Source: 4484-232 sp964486555 (GTDB lineage Bacteria; Thermotogota; Thermotogae; Thermotogales; Thermotogaceae). From it: a stretch of DNA of 21,159 bases. The translations under genes were made by a program, and so were the position numbers. A model generated the notes under the pieces. It did not search any database. It had not been told where the DNA came from and worked only from the letters and a program-made list of their open reading frames with translations. Below are positions 1-6,244 of this stretch, piece by piece. The DNA is taken from NCBI GenBank assembly GCA_964486555.1, contig CAZANP010000029.1:1-21159 (forward strand). Direction: 5' to 3'. Within the stretch, counting starts at the first letter, position 1. Every line of letters begins with the position of its first letter.

Positions 1-1085
1 TGGTGTCCAGAATGCTTAGATATTTCAAACCTGTGATGGAAGCATCGAGAACTCTGAGGAACAACGATCTGACGATTCGGATTCAAGAAGCAAAAACGAG
101 AGATGAGCTGGGGACACTTTTGAACGAATTCAAAGCTTCTATCGAGTATCTCAGAGATAACCTTGGTGAGATACAGACCGAAACGTTCAAAGTTGCTGAA
201 AGTATAGAAGAAGTTGCCACCTCGAGTGAATCCGTCGCGAGTCAAACAGAAAGTGTGGTTAAGGAAATGGATAACATATCGTCAAGAATTCAATCCATAT
301 CCTCTTCCATACAGGAAACGACGGCGGGAGCTGAGGAAATAAGCGGAGCTACGAAAAACATAGCCGACAACGCTCAACAATCTGCGGAATTTGCCCAGCA
401 GAGTACACAACTCGCAAAGGAAGCGGGAGATATCCTTAAATCCGTTATCGAGTCCACGAGAAAGATAGCGGATTCTGCCAAAGATGTGGAAAGAGTCGTT
501 GAGAGTTTCAGCAAAGGAGCTGAAGATATAACAGAATTTGTGGAAGCCATAAATTCCATAGCGGAACAGACGAATTTACTGGCTCTTAACGCTGCAATAG
601 AAGCGGCTCGTGCTGGAGAGGCTGGAAGAGGGTTCGCTGTTGTTGCAGATGAGATAAGGAAACTGGCAGAGGAAAGCAAAGTCTCAGCAGAGAAGATAAG
701 AGAGGTCGTTGAAGAAATCGGAAACATCGCACAAAATGCAAGAAAGGTCTCCACCGAGATAACAACTCAAGTGGAAGAGGGGGCAAGACTTGCAGATATC
801 GCGGATAAGAAGCTTGACGAGATAATTAGCGCTGTGGAGAAGATAAACAACATGCTCCAGAATATAGCGGCTGCTATCGAAGAACAGACCGCTGCCGTTG
901 ATGAGATATCCCAAGCGATGACGGATAACGCGAAAAACGTTGAGGAGATAAATGCGAGTGTTCAAGAAGTGTACAGTCTACTCGAAGAAACGGGAGCGAA
1001 TGTTGAAGAGATCACAGCGAAAGTCAAATCCATAAGGGAAAGTGCTGCTAAATTGAAAGAAGCGGTTGCAAGGTATCGAATTTGA
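1..1085 (+). CDS. Methyl-accepting chemotaxis protein, 3' part (5' truncated by window edge)
   Basis: This is the cytoplasmic half of a chemoreceptor. The reading frame is open to the window start, and the GTG at 3 is inside the gene, not a start: the first ~55 visible residues are a HAMP domain, with the conserved Pro after the last membrane helix (KPVMEAS) and the DELGTLLNEF motif. Residues ~60-355 are the long signalling coiled coil, rich in Ala, Glu, Gln and Ser. The hairpin tip that touches CheA and CheW is very well conserved at about residues 188-226 (EQTNLLALNAAIEAARAGE, then GRGFAVVADEIRKLAEES). No C-terminal CheR/CheB-tethering pentapeptide is present; the protein ends KEAVARYRI. 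The sensory domain and membrane segments lie upstream and cannot be read, so the ligand is unknown. It is followed after 21 bp by cheW, so the two are surely co-transcribed. Confidence 0.95.
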   Translation, partial: VSRMLRYFKPVMEASRTLRNNDLTIRIQEAKTRDELGTLLNEFKASIEYLRDNLGEIQTETFKVAESIEEVATSSESVASQTESVVKEMDNISSRIQSISSSIQETTAGAEEISGATKNIADNAQQSAEFAQQSTQLAKEAGDILKSVIESTRKIADSAKDVERVVESFSKGAEDITEFVEAINSIAEQTNLLALNAAIEAARAGEAGRGFAVVADEIRKLAEESKVSAEKIREVVEEIGNIAQNARKVSTEITTQVEEGARLADIADKKLDEIISAVEKINNMLQNIAAAIEEQTAAVDEISQAMTDNAKNVEEINASVQEVYSLLEETGANVEEITAKVKSIRESAAKLKEAVARYRI

Positions 1086-1106
1086 CGCTCCGGGGAGGAG
1101 ATAAAC

Positions 1107-1562
1107 ATGGCGTTTAAAGTTATAACCTTCAAGATAGGAGGAGTGCCTTTCGCTTTGGATATAAACAGCGTCGAGAGCGTCGTTGAACTCGAATCGATAA
1201 CTAAAATACCAGATGCTCCATACGAAATAGAAGGCGTGATGAATTTGAGGGGAGAGATCCTTCCCATCATCGATGGAAGGAAAAAACTCGGAGAAGGTAT
1301 GGGAAACGGTGAAGGAGAGAAAGTAATAGTTGTAAACTTTGAGAATACTAAATACGGCCTTATAGTCGACACCGTGGATGAAGTCATGAATGTATCGGAA
1401 GAAGAAGTAGAGGAAGTGATGGTAACAAAAGCGAGTTACGTGTCAGGGATCATAAAGAAAGGAGGAGATCTCATAGTCCTTCTGAATCCAGACATCGTTG
1501 GGAAAGAGGTCCTCCAATCCGTTCTGGGAGTTAAACGAGGAGGTGTCGAAGTTGATAAATAA
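1107..1562 (+). CDS. cheW: Chemotaxis coupling protein CheW
   Basis: CheW couples chemoreceptors to the histidine kinase CheA in the membrane-proximal signalling array. The 151-residue product is one complete CheW domain of normal length, without fused receiver or kinase domains. Typical features are the opening FKIGGVPFALDINSVESVVE, the EGVMNLRGEILPIIDGRKKLG stretch that forms the receptor/CheA interface, and the closing GIIKKGGDLIVLLNPDIV. The ATG at 1107 has a GGGGAGGAG ribosome binding site nine bases upstream. Lying directly after a receptor gene and before an HD-GYP gene suggests a dedicated receptor-coupling pair, though no cheA is in the window. Its last 11 bases overlap the next gene. 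The call is firm; which CheA it serves is not known. Confidence 0.95.
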   Translation: MAFKVITFKIGGVPFALDINSVESVVELESITKIPDAPYEIEGVMNLRGEILPIIDGRKKLGEGMGNGEGEKVIVVNFENTKYGLIVDTVDEVMNVSEEEVEEVMVTKASYVSGIIKKGGDLIVLLNPDIVGKEVLQSVLGVKRGGVEVDK

Positions 1563-2463
1563 AATCCTTGAGTTTGCTGTTGAGCTCTCTCAAAGTAAGG
1601 ATACGAGAGAAGTAAAAAAGATAACCAGGGATTTTTTTGGAGATGCTGTCGAGATTCAGGAGAAAGAAGAAGGGCTAGATATCCGTATCAGTGGAGAATA
1701 TAGAAAATTTGCTGAATATATCTCGAAGATGATAAAAGCATTTTATGAGAGAAACAAAAATGAAATGAGGAAAATCGCCACTTGGCCGTTCTTGAAAGAG
1801 GATCTCCTCTTGGATTTCTTGGAGTATAAGGACTCGCTGGAGAGGAGTATCCATCTTCCATTCGGAGTTTTGGAGATACTCTTTCGAATCTTCGAGTTCA
1901 AAGATTACGAAACACGTGAACACATAACAAGGGTTGGTATCGTATCGGCTAAAATCGCAAAAATGATGGGTAAAGATGATCTTTTCGTGTCCTTAATCAG
2001 ATTTGCCGCACCACTCCATGATATAGGGAAACTTCTCATACCCAACGAGATACTTTTAAAGCCGGAAAAACTCACCGAGGAAGAGTGGGAAGTCGTCAAA
2101 AAGCATCCGATCATCGGCTGGAGCATTTTGAAAGATGCTGCCTCAGATGTCCTACGTCTTGCAGCAAGTATCGCTCTCACACACCATGAGAAATGGAACG
2201 GAACAGGTTATCCAAGGGGGTTAAAAGGAAAGGAGATACCCATCGAAGGAAGGATAGTAGCAGTTGCAGACAGTTTGGATGCCATGGTGTGTGAAAGACC
2301 TTACAAAAAACCTAAAACCTTGGATGAAGCTTTTCGTGAGATAAACGATCTCTCTGGGATCTGGTACGATCCCGAAGTGGTGAAAGCTTTGAACATAGTT
2401 GAAGAAGATGTGAAAAGGCTCTACAGGGAGTCCAAAAAGAAAAGATTCATCGACACGGGCTAA
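1552..2463 (+). CDS. HD-GYP domain protein, probable cyclic-di-GMP phosphodiesterase
   Basis: HD-GYP enzymes hydrolyse cyclic-di-GMP to pGpG or GMP. From the chosen TTG at 1552 the protein has 303 residues. The catalytic domain occupies about 115-290 and keeps the family residues: Glu/His in YETREHITR (His124), HDIGK (156-160), the His of KKHPIIG, the pair His211-His212 followed by NGTGYP, Asp240 in VADSLDAM, and the RPYKK that contacts the nucleotide. An active enzyme is therefore expected. Residues 1-105 are a helical N-terminal region I do not recognise; it is not a standard receiver (CheY-like) domain. The frame extends upstream to a TTG at 1498, but the TTG at 1552 is preferred because GAGGAGGTG sits eight bases before it inside cheW. 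The 11-base overlap with cheW implies coupled translation. A terminator follows. Confidence 0.9.
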   Translation: MINKILEFAVELSQSKDTREVKKITRDFFGDAVEIQEKEEGLDIRISGEYRKFAEYISKMIKAFYERNKNEMRKIATWPFLKEDLLLDFLEYKDSLERSIHLPFGVLEILFRIFEFKDYETREHITRVGIVSAKIAKMMGKDDLFVSLIRFAAPLHDIGKLLIPNEILLKPEKLTEEEWEVVKKHPIIGWSILKDAASDVLRLAASIALTHHEKWNGTGYPRGLKGKEIPIEGRIVAVADSLDAMVCERPYKKPKTLDEAFREINDLSGIWYDPEVVKALNIVEEDVKRLYRESKKKRFIDTG

Positions 2464-2487
2464 AAGAGCTTTTCGTCATTATGATCG

Positions 2488-2530
2488 AAAAAGGCCTCTC
2501 ACACATGGTAAGATGTTGAGAGGCCTTTTT
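2488..2530 (+). terminator. Intrinsic terminator after the MCP-cheW-HD-GYP operon
   Basis: A perfect 14-bp inverted repeat (arms 2488-2501 and 2517-2530, core AGGCCTCTCA/TGAGAGGCCT) encloses a 15-base loop and ends in an uninterrupted run of seven T residues. Inside the loop ACAT and ATGT can extend the stem past a bulged C. It starts 24 bp after the HD-GYP stop codon and separates that operon from the recombinase gene. The left arm begins with five A residues, so the hairpin could also act on the other strand, but no gene enters from that side. Confidence 0.93.
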
Positions 2531-2550
2531 TTATTCGATGAAAAACACTG

Positions 2551-2578
2551 TTTCACAGAATCGGTGGCAGAATATAAT
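2551..2578 (+). promoter_or_regulatory. Probable sigma-70-type promoter for the xer gene
   Basis: A perfect TATAAT at 2573-2578 lies 31 bp upstream of the recombinase start codon, with TTTCAC at 2551-2556 sixteen bases before it as a mediocre -35 box. It sits just downstream of the preceding terminator, where a new promoter is needed. The -10 is convincing; the -35 match is weak. Confidence 0.6.
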
Positions 2579-2609
2579 TATAAAACCTCACTCAGAAGGA
2601 GGGCCCTGA

Positions 2610-3374
2610 ATGGAGAAGTTTCTCGAGTACCTCAAAGTTATAAAGAAGCGAAACGAAAAGACTATAAGGCAGTATAGAAGTATCCTTAAGGAATTCAGAA
2701 ATTTTGAACCCATAACCCTCCTGTCTTGGAAGAAGTATCTAGCTCACATCTCGCAAAATAAGCCCAGAACGCAGAGAAATAAAATCATCGTTGTTCGCCA
2801 GTACCTGAATTGGTGTGCTGATAACGGCTTTTTGAAGATGAGAAAGAGATTTTGGAATGATGCAGAACCACCTCGTGAGAGAAATCTTCCAAAGGTTCTG
2901 GAACTTGGGGAAGTTAAAAAGATCATCAGATCCTGTGACAATCCTTACTATAAAGCTCTCTTTACACTCATGGTAAACACTGGCATGAGGATATCAGAAG
3001 CTCTGGCATTATCACTTGAGGATATCACTTTTAACGGTAGGTTTGCAAAAATCCGTATTCGAGGAAAGGGGAACAAAGAGCGTGTTATATCCATCGAGCG
3101 TTCAATCGTGGAGAAAGCCATCAAATCCGGAGTATTTTCACGGCGCGTTACACCGAGAGCAGTTCAAAAGGCTCTGAAAAAGTATGCAAAAAGAGCCGGT
3201 ATCGAGAAGAGAGTAACTCCTCACATGTTGAGACACACTTTCGCGATTTCTCTAATCGAGCGAGGAATCCCTGTGAACAAGGTTCAACGCCTTTTGGGGC
3301 ATTCGAATCTGAACACAACGGGAATATACCTTCAAATGGCTGGTGATAGTATTGAGATCCCAAGGTTGGTATGA
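2610..3374 (+). CDS. Xer-family tyrosine recombinase
   Basis: This 254-residue protein is a tyrosine site-specific recombinase of the type that resolves chromosome dimers. Residues 1-85 form the SAM-like core-binding domain and ~92-254 the catalytic domain. All catalytic residues are visible: Arg127 (TGMRISEAL), Lys153 (GKGNK), His205 and Arg208 (PHMLRHTFA), His231 (LLGHSN) and the nucleophile Tyr240 (TTGIYLQM). Length is a little below the ~300 residues of E. coli XerC/XerD, mostly because the N-terminal domain is short. The ATG at 2610 has AAGGAGGG six bases upstream. It sits alone with its own promoter between two terminator-bounded units, and no att sites, repeats or phage genes surround it, which supports a housekeeping Xer rather than an integrase. 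I saw no convincing dif site nearby. Its stop codon is five bases from the stop of the convergent gene. Confidence 0.88.
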   Translation: MEKFLEYLKVIKKRNEKTIRQYRSILKEFRNFEPITLLSWKKYLAHISQNKPRTQRNKIIVVRQYLNWCADNGFLKMRKRFWNDAEPPRERNLPKVLELGEVKKIIRSCDNPYYKALFTLMVNTGMRISEALALSLEDITFNGRFAKIRIRGKGNKERVISIERSIVEKAIKSGVFSRRVTPRAVQKALKKYAKRAGIEKRVTPHMLRHTFAISLIERGIPVNKVQRLLGHSNLNTTGIYLQMAGDSIEIPRLV

Positions 3375-3379
3375 AAGAT

Positions 3380-3715
3380 TCACTTAAACCTGAAATATAT
3401 TAGAAATAATACGCCAGATAACAAAAAAGGAACACCTGAAGATAGAACAGCCAATGCCTTATTATGACCGGCTGTTAGATACGCAAAAACGCATAGTGCT
3501 ACAGAGCCGATTACCATTATCGATCCACCGATACGTTTTTCAAACCATGCCAGGATAAAACCTAAAATTATGAGAAAGATCAACACAACCAATATGAATC
3601 CTTCTAAAGAAAAATCTTCTTTATTATCGGATATGAGTCCACCAATTATAGGGACAGACCAGTATATAGAAGCTATCAACCCAATGCCACGTGCGATCCA
3701 ACGAATCCATCTCAT
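3380..3715 (-). CDS. Small four-helix membrane protein, function unknown
   Basis: The 111-residue product is almost entirely hydrophobic, with four probable membrane helices at about residues 7-27, 39-60, 66-88 and 90-109, short loops and a basic C-terminus (YFRFK). It carries no catalytic motif. The pattern resembles small 4-TM proteins of unknown function, but I cannot name a family with confidence. The frame opens further upstream to 3796, but that extension would read through the preceding terminator hairpin (residues like APPRKRGAS are its translation), so I chose the ATG at 3715, preceded by AGAGG about 11 bases away; a GTG nine bases further upstream is an alternative. It lies downstream of the sugar ABC ATPase gene beyond a terminator, so it may be expressed only by read-through or from an unseen promoter. 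It converges on the xer gene. Confidence 0.6.
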   Translation of the reverse strand: MRWIRWIARGIGLIASIYWSVPIIGGLISDNKEDFSLEGFILVVLIFLIILGFILAWFEKRIGGSIMVIGSVALCVFAYLTAGHNKALAVLSSGVPFLLSGVLFLIYFRFK

Positions 3716-3746
3716 CCTGAACACGTCCTCTCTACAAAGAGTTTTT

Positions 3747-3775
3747 AAAGAAGCCCCCCTCTTGCGAGGGGGGGC
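3747..3775 (-). terminator. Intrinsic terminator after the ABC ATPase gene (GNRA loop)
   Basis: Read on the minus strand, 3775-3753 folds into a nine-pair, almost all G-C stem (GCCCCCC and CTC against GAGGGGGGC, one bulged base) capped by a GCAA tetraloop, followed by TTCTTT. It starts 17 bp after the ATPase stop codon. The T tail is short and interrupted, so termination may be incomplete, leaving some transcription for the small membrane protein downstream. Confidence 0.75.
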
Positions 3776-3792
3776 CATTTCACACCTTCTGA

Positions 3793-4896
3793 TCATATTA
3801 TCGCTTTTTCTGTTTCCTTATCAAAAGCGTGCATCACCGTCATATCGAAGACAAGGTCTATTTGCTGATCTTCCTTTGCTTGGGTTTTGGGATCGACTCT
3901 TGCGGTTATCCTATCCTCTCCAACCCTGACATGGAGTATGGTCTCGCTTCCTAAAGGTTCGACGACGTCCACTGTACCCGTTACGGTATTTTCAGGTGAT
4001 GGGGCGTAGGCAAACATCTTATCGTAGATGTTCTCAGGTCTTATACCGAATATTATGTCCTTGTCTATGTAGTCTGCTAGTTTATCTTCTTTGTCTTTGG
4101 GAACCTTGACTTTGAAACCAGATGCTTGGATCCACAAACCATCCTCTCCTCTAACGACTTTCGCATCTATGAAATTCATTGGAGGACTTCCTATGAAACC
4201 GGCGACAAATATATTCGCTGGGTGGTTGTATATCTCATGGGGAGATCCTATCTGCTGTAGCACACCATCTTTCATGACCACGATCTTGTCAGCCATCGTC
4301 ATCGCTTCCACTTGGTCGTGCGTGACGTATATGACGGTCGCTTCAAGCCTGTGATGGAGTTTTTTAAGCTCGCTTCTCATCTGAACCCTGAGTTTTGCGT
4401 CCAGGTTCGAGAGTGGCTCGTCGAACAAGAAAACCTTCGGGTTTCTAACTATGGCCCTTCCAACGGCAACCCTCTGTCTCTGACCACCAGAGAGCTGCCT
4501 TGGTTTTCTGTCAAGGAGCTCCTCAATCCCAAGGATCCTAGCGGCTTCTCTAACTCTCCTCTCGATCTCATCTTTCGGGAACTTTCTGAGTTTCAAACCG
4601 AATGCCATGTTATCATAAACTGTCATGTGAGGGTAGAGTGCGTAATTCTGGAAGACCATCGCTATGTCTCTGTCCTTGGGTTCAACATCGTTTACGACCT
4701 TCCCATCGATGTAGACCTTTCCTTTTGTTATTTCCTCAAGCCCAGCTATACATCTGAGAGTCGTCGTTTTCCCACAACCTGAAGGTCCAAGAAGTACCAC
4801 AAATTCCTTGTCATCGACTGTAAGGTTAGCATCTTTCACAGCCTCGACTCCATTATCGTATATCTTCCAGAGATGTTCTAAGACTACCTCTGCCAT
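3793..4896 (-). CDS. Sugar ABC transporter ATP-binding protein, MalK/UgpC/MsmX type
   Basis: This is the ATPase subunit of a CUT1-type carbohydrate importer, acting on the inner face of the membrane. The 367-residue protein has the nucleotide-binding domain at about 1-235 with Walker A GPSGCGKTT, Q-loop VFQNYALYPHMTV, signature LSGGQRQRV, Walker B VFLFDEPLSNLD and switch-loop YVTHDQVEAM. Residues ~240-367 are the MalK-type regulatory/TOBE domain (GIRPENIY, SETILHVRVG). No permease or binding-protein gene adjoins it, so it probably energises several sugar importers encoded elsewhere, as MsmK/MsmX do in Firmicutes. I start at the ATG at 4896, not the GTG two codons earlier, because AGGAGG lies seven bases upstream. 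That Shine-Dalgarno is inside the end of the preceding antitoxin-like gene, whose TGA is two bases from this ATG, so translation is coupled. Confidence 0.93.
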   Translation of the reverse strand: MAEVVLEHLWKIYDNGVEAVKDANLTVDDKEFVVLLGPSGCGKTTTLRCIAGLEEITKGKVYIDGKVVNDVEPKDRDIAMVFQNYALYPHMTVYDNMAFGLKLRKFPKDEIERRVREAARILGIEELLDRKPRQLSGGQRQRVAVGRAIVRNPKVFLFDEPLSNLDAKLRVQMRSELKKLHHRLEATVIYVTHDQVEAMTMADKIVVMKDGVLQQIGSPHEIYNHPANIFVAGFIGSPPMNFIDAKVVRGEDGLWIQASGFKVKVPKDKEDKLADYIDKDIIFGIRPENIYDKMFAYAPSPENTVTGTVDVVEPLGSETILHVRVGEDRITARVDPKTQAKEDQQIDLVFDMTVMHAFDKETEKAII

Positions 4897-4898
4897 CT

Positions 4899-5168
4899 TC
4901 ACACCTCCTGTTTTTCTTTTTTATATTTAAAAAATTTTTCTTTCATTTCCAGATATTCCGGAATATTTCCTATATCCAGAAGATAGATGTCAAGAATTTC
5001 TTCGAGAAACTTCACCATAGAAAGGTACTTTTCGTATTCAACGACCACAGCTGCTGGTATGCCATTTTTTGTCACTATGATATCTTCATTCTTGGCCTCT
5101 TCAACCACTCTTGAAAATTTCGCTTTGGCTTCCGCGAGGCTGTAGAATTTCGTGTCCAGTATACTCAC
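4899..5168 (-). CDS. Phd/YefM-family antitoxin-like protein without adjacent toxin
   Basis: The 89-residue product has the classic Phd/YefM N-terminal DNA-binding fold: YSLAEAKAKFSRVVEEAK, then IIVTKNGIPAAVVVEYEKYLSM. Such proteins normally bind a palindromic operator in their own promoter and neutralise a toxin through a flexible C-terminal tail. Here residues ~55-89 are a charged tail (EMKEKFFKYKKEKQEV) of normal antitoxin size. No RelE, Doc or PIN toxin is next to it: the downstream gene is the sugar ABC ATPase, and the upstream gene is a divergent permease. The start is the GTG at 5168 behind AAGGGGG; the nearby ATG is out of frame and hits a stop after two codons. A perfect 18-bp palindrome overlaps the promoter region just upstream, fitting autorepression. 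It may be an orphan transcription factor controlling the ATPase gene, or an antitoxin to a distant toxin. Confidence 0.85.
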   Translation of the reverse strand: MSILDTKFYSLAEAKAKFSRVVEEAKNEDIIVTKNGIPAAVVVEYEKYLSMVKFLEEILDIYLLDIGNIPEYLEMKEKFFKYKKEKQEV

Positions 5169-5182
5169 TTTTTCATCCCCCT

Positions 5183-5200
5183 TGACTATAATTATAGTCA
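5183..5200. promoter_or_regulatory. Perfect 18-bp palindrome overlapping the antitoxin promoter (candidate operator)
   Basis: TGACTATAATTATAGTCA is identical to its reverse complement. It ends 15 bp upstream of the GTG start of the Phd-like gene, and on the minus strand it contains a TATAAT that would serve as the -10 box, with only a weak -35 (TTAATC, 17 bases upstream). Phd and YefM family repressors bind short palindromes overlapping their own promoters, so this is the natural candidate binding site. The palindrome itself is read directly; the binding is inferred. Confidence 0.7.
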
Positions 5201-5221
5201 GATTTCAAAAAATGATTAATC

Positions 5222-5252
5222 CCGATATATCATCAAAAGATACGATTATCGG
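5222..5252. repeat. Imperfect inverted repeat of GATA/TATC boxes upstream of the importer operon
   Basis: CCGATA (5222-5227) and TATCGG (5247-5252) form inverted arms 19 bases apart. The left arm runs into the palindrome GATATATC (5224-5231), and the right into GATA-CGAT-TATC (5240-5250). The site is upstream of the probable importer promoter and 22 bp from the 18-bp palindrome. It may be an operator for the importer operon, but AT-rich spacer DNA gives such patterns by chance. Confidence 0.3.
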
Positions 5253-5300
5253 TTTTCATGAGAGAAAAAAAAGTAATTTCTTCGAAAATCTCCTGAATGC

Positions 5301-5330
5301 TTGCAAAATTCAATAAAGTTGTTGTATGAT
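5301..5330 (+). promoter_or_regulatory. Probable promoter of the Opp/Dpp-type importer operon
   Basis: TTGCAA (5301-5306) and TATGAT (5325-5330) are separated by 18 bases and lie about 35-45 bp upstream of the first permease gene's ribosome binding site. The 200-bp gap 5169-5371 between the divergent antitoxin and permease genes holds this promoter, the palindrome and the GATA/TATC repeat; I see no gene or terminator in it. Confidence 0.55.
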
Positions 5331-5383
5331 AATGTCCAAAGAAGGGTTATCATATCCAGGGGGTGTGAACGATCGAAAAAAGT

Positions 5384-6244
5384 TTGGCATACCATATAGG
5401 TAAAGGTCTGTCCAGAACGTTCAGAACGAGCACAGGTATTTTAACTTTTATAGGTTTTGTAATCTTATTATTCTACCTGATCCTTGCGATATTCGCTCCT
5501 TTCATAGCACCCTACGATCCGACCGTTCGAGTTGGAAGAGCTATGCAACCACCTTCGAGTAAGTTTCTTTTCGGAACGGATAACCTTGGAAGGGACATCC
5601 TGAGTCGTGTGATATTCGGTGCAAGAATTGCCCTCTCTATAGCTTTCCTCGCTGTCCTCATAGCATCTCTCATCGGTATACCCCTTGGCCTCATAGCAGG
5701 CTTTTTGGGGGGTGTGTTGGACAGAATCCTCACACTCATAATGGATGCCATATATTCTTTCCCTGGCTTGATACTCGCCATCGCCATAGCAGCTGTTCTA
5801 GGACCCGGTATGGTCAACATAGCCATATCTATAGCTGTTGTTTACGCGCCAACTTACTATAGAGTCATAAGGAACCAGGTCGCGAGCGTCAAAAACGAAC
5901 TCTACGTTGAAGCTGCAAGAGCCATCGGAGCCAAAAATTGGGAGATATTGATAAAATACGTTTTTCCCAATGTTTTACCATCCATAGTGGTCGTCCTCTC
6001 CATGAACCTTGCAGATGCCATAATGACAGAAGCAGGATTGAGTTTTTTGGGCCTTGGAATAGCCCCCCCCACTCCTGACTGGGGATTTGATTTAAGTAAC
6101 GGTCAGAGATTCGTTTTGAGTAGAGCATGGTGGGGACTCCTTTTCCCAGGACTTGCGATAGTAACAGCTGTTTTGGGATTTTCGATGTTCAGTGAGGGTT
6201 TGAATGAATACTTGAATCCAACTATAAGGGAGAGAAAGGGATGA
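5384..6244 (+). CDS. Opp/Dpp-family ABC transporter permease (OppC/DppC type)
   Basis: This is one of the two membrane subunits of a peptide/oligosaccharide-type importer. An N-terminal helix (GFVILLFYLILAIFAPFIAP) is followed by the family-typical APYDPT, then FGTDNLGRDILSRVIFGAR and five further membrane helices. The EAA loop that contacts the ATPases is clear at about 175-198 (EAARAIGAKNWEIL, then FPNVLP). The closing segment GLSFLGLGIAPPTPDWG is diagnostic of the C subunit. The start is uncertain. The TTG at 5384 is 18 bases from the only good Shine-Dalgarno (AGGGGGTG, 5358-5365). An in-frame ATC at 5372 is ideally spaced and would add four residues (MEKS); further upstream the frame is stopped by TGA at 5366. 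It overlaps the following ATPase gene by four bases (ATGA). Confidence 0.93.
   Translation: MAYHIGKGLSRTFRTSTGILTFIGFVILLFYLILAIFAPFIAPYDPTVRVGRAMQPPSSKFLFGTDNLGRDILSRVIFGARIALSIAFLAVLIASLIGIPLGLIAGFLGGVLDRILTLIMDAIYSFPGLILAIAIAAVLGPGMVNIAISIAVVYAPTYYRVIRNQVASVKNELYVEAARAIGAKNWEILIKYVFPNVLPSIVVVLSMNLADAIMTEAGLSFLGLGIAPPTPDWGFDLSNGQRFVLSRAWWGLLFPGLAIVTAVLGFSMFSEGLNEYLNPTIRERKG

Noticed and set aside
1498..1551. Upstream TTG start of the HD-GYP gene
   Set aside because: It would overlap cheW by 65 bases and lacks a ribosome binding site; GAGGAGGTG points to the TTG at 1552.
2464..3374. Integrated element or prophage around the tyrosine recombinase
   Set aside because: No direct repeats, tRNA gene, phage genes or compositional change accompany it, and the catalytic domain fits a housekeeping Xer protein.
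3716..3796. N-terminal extension of the small membrane protein to 3796
   Set aside because: The extra 27 codons would translate through the terminator hairpin at 3753-3775 and contain no membrane-protein-like features; the ATG at 3715 gives a sensible first helix.
4899..5383. Complete toxin-antitoxin module
   Set aside because: Only the antitoxin-like gene is present. I looked for a small toxin frame on either side and found only the ABC ATPase gene and an intergenic region with no ORF of useful size.
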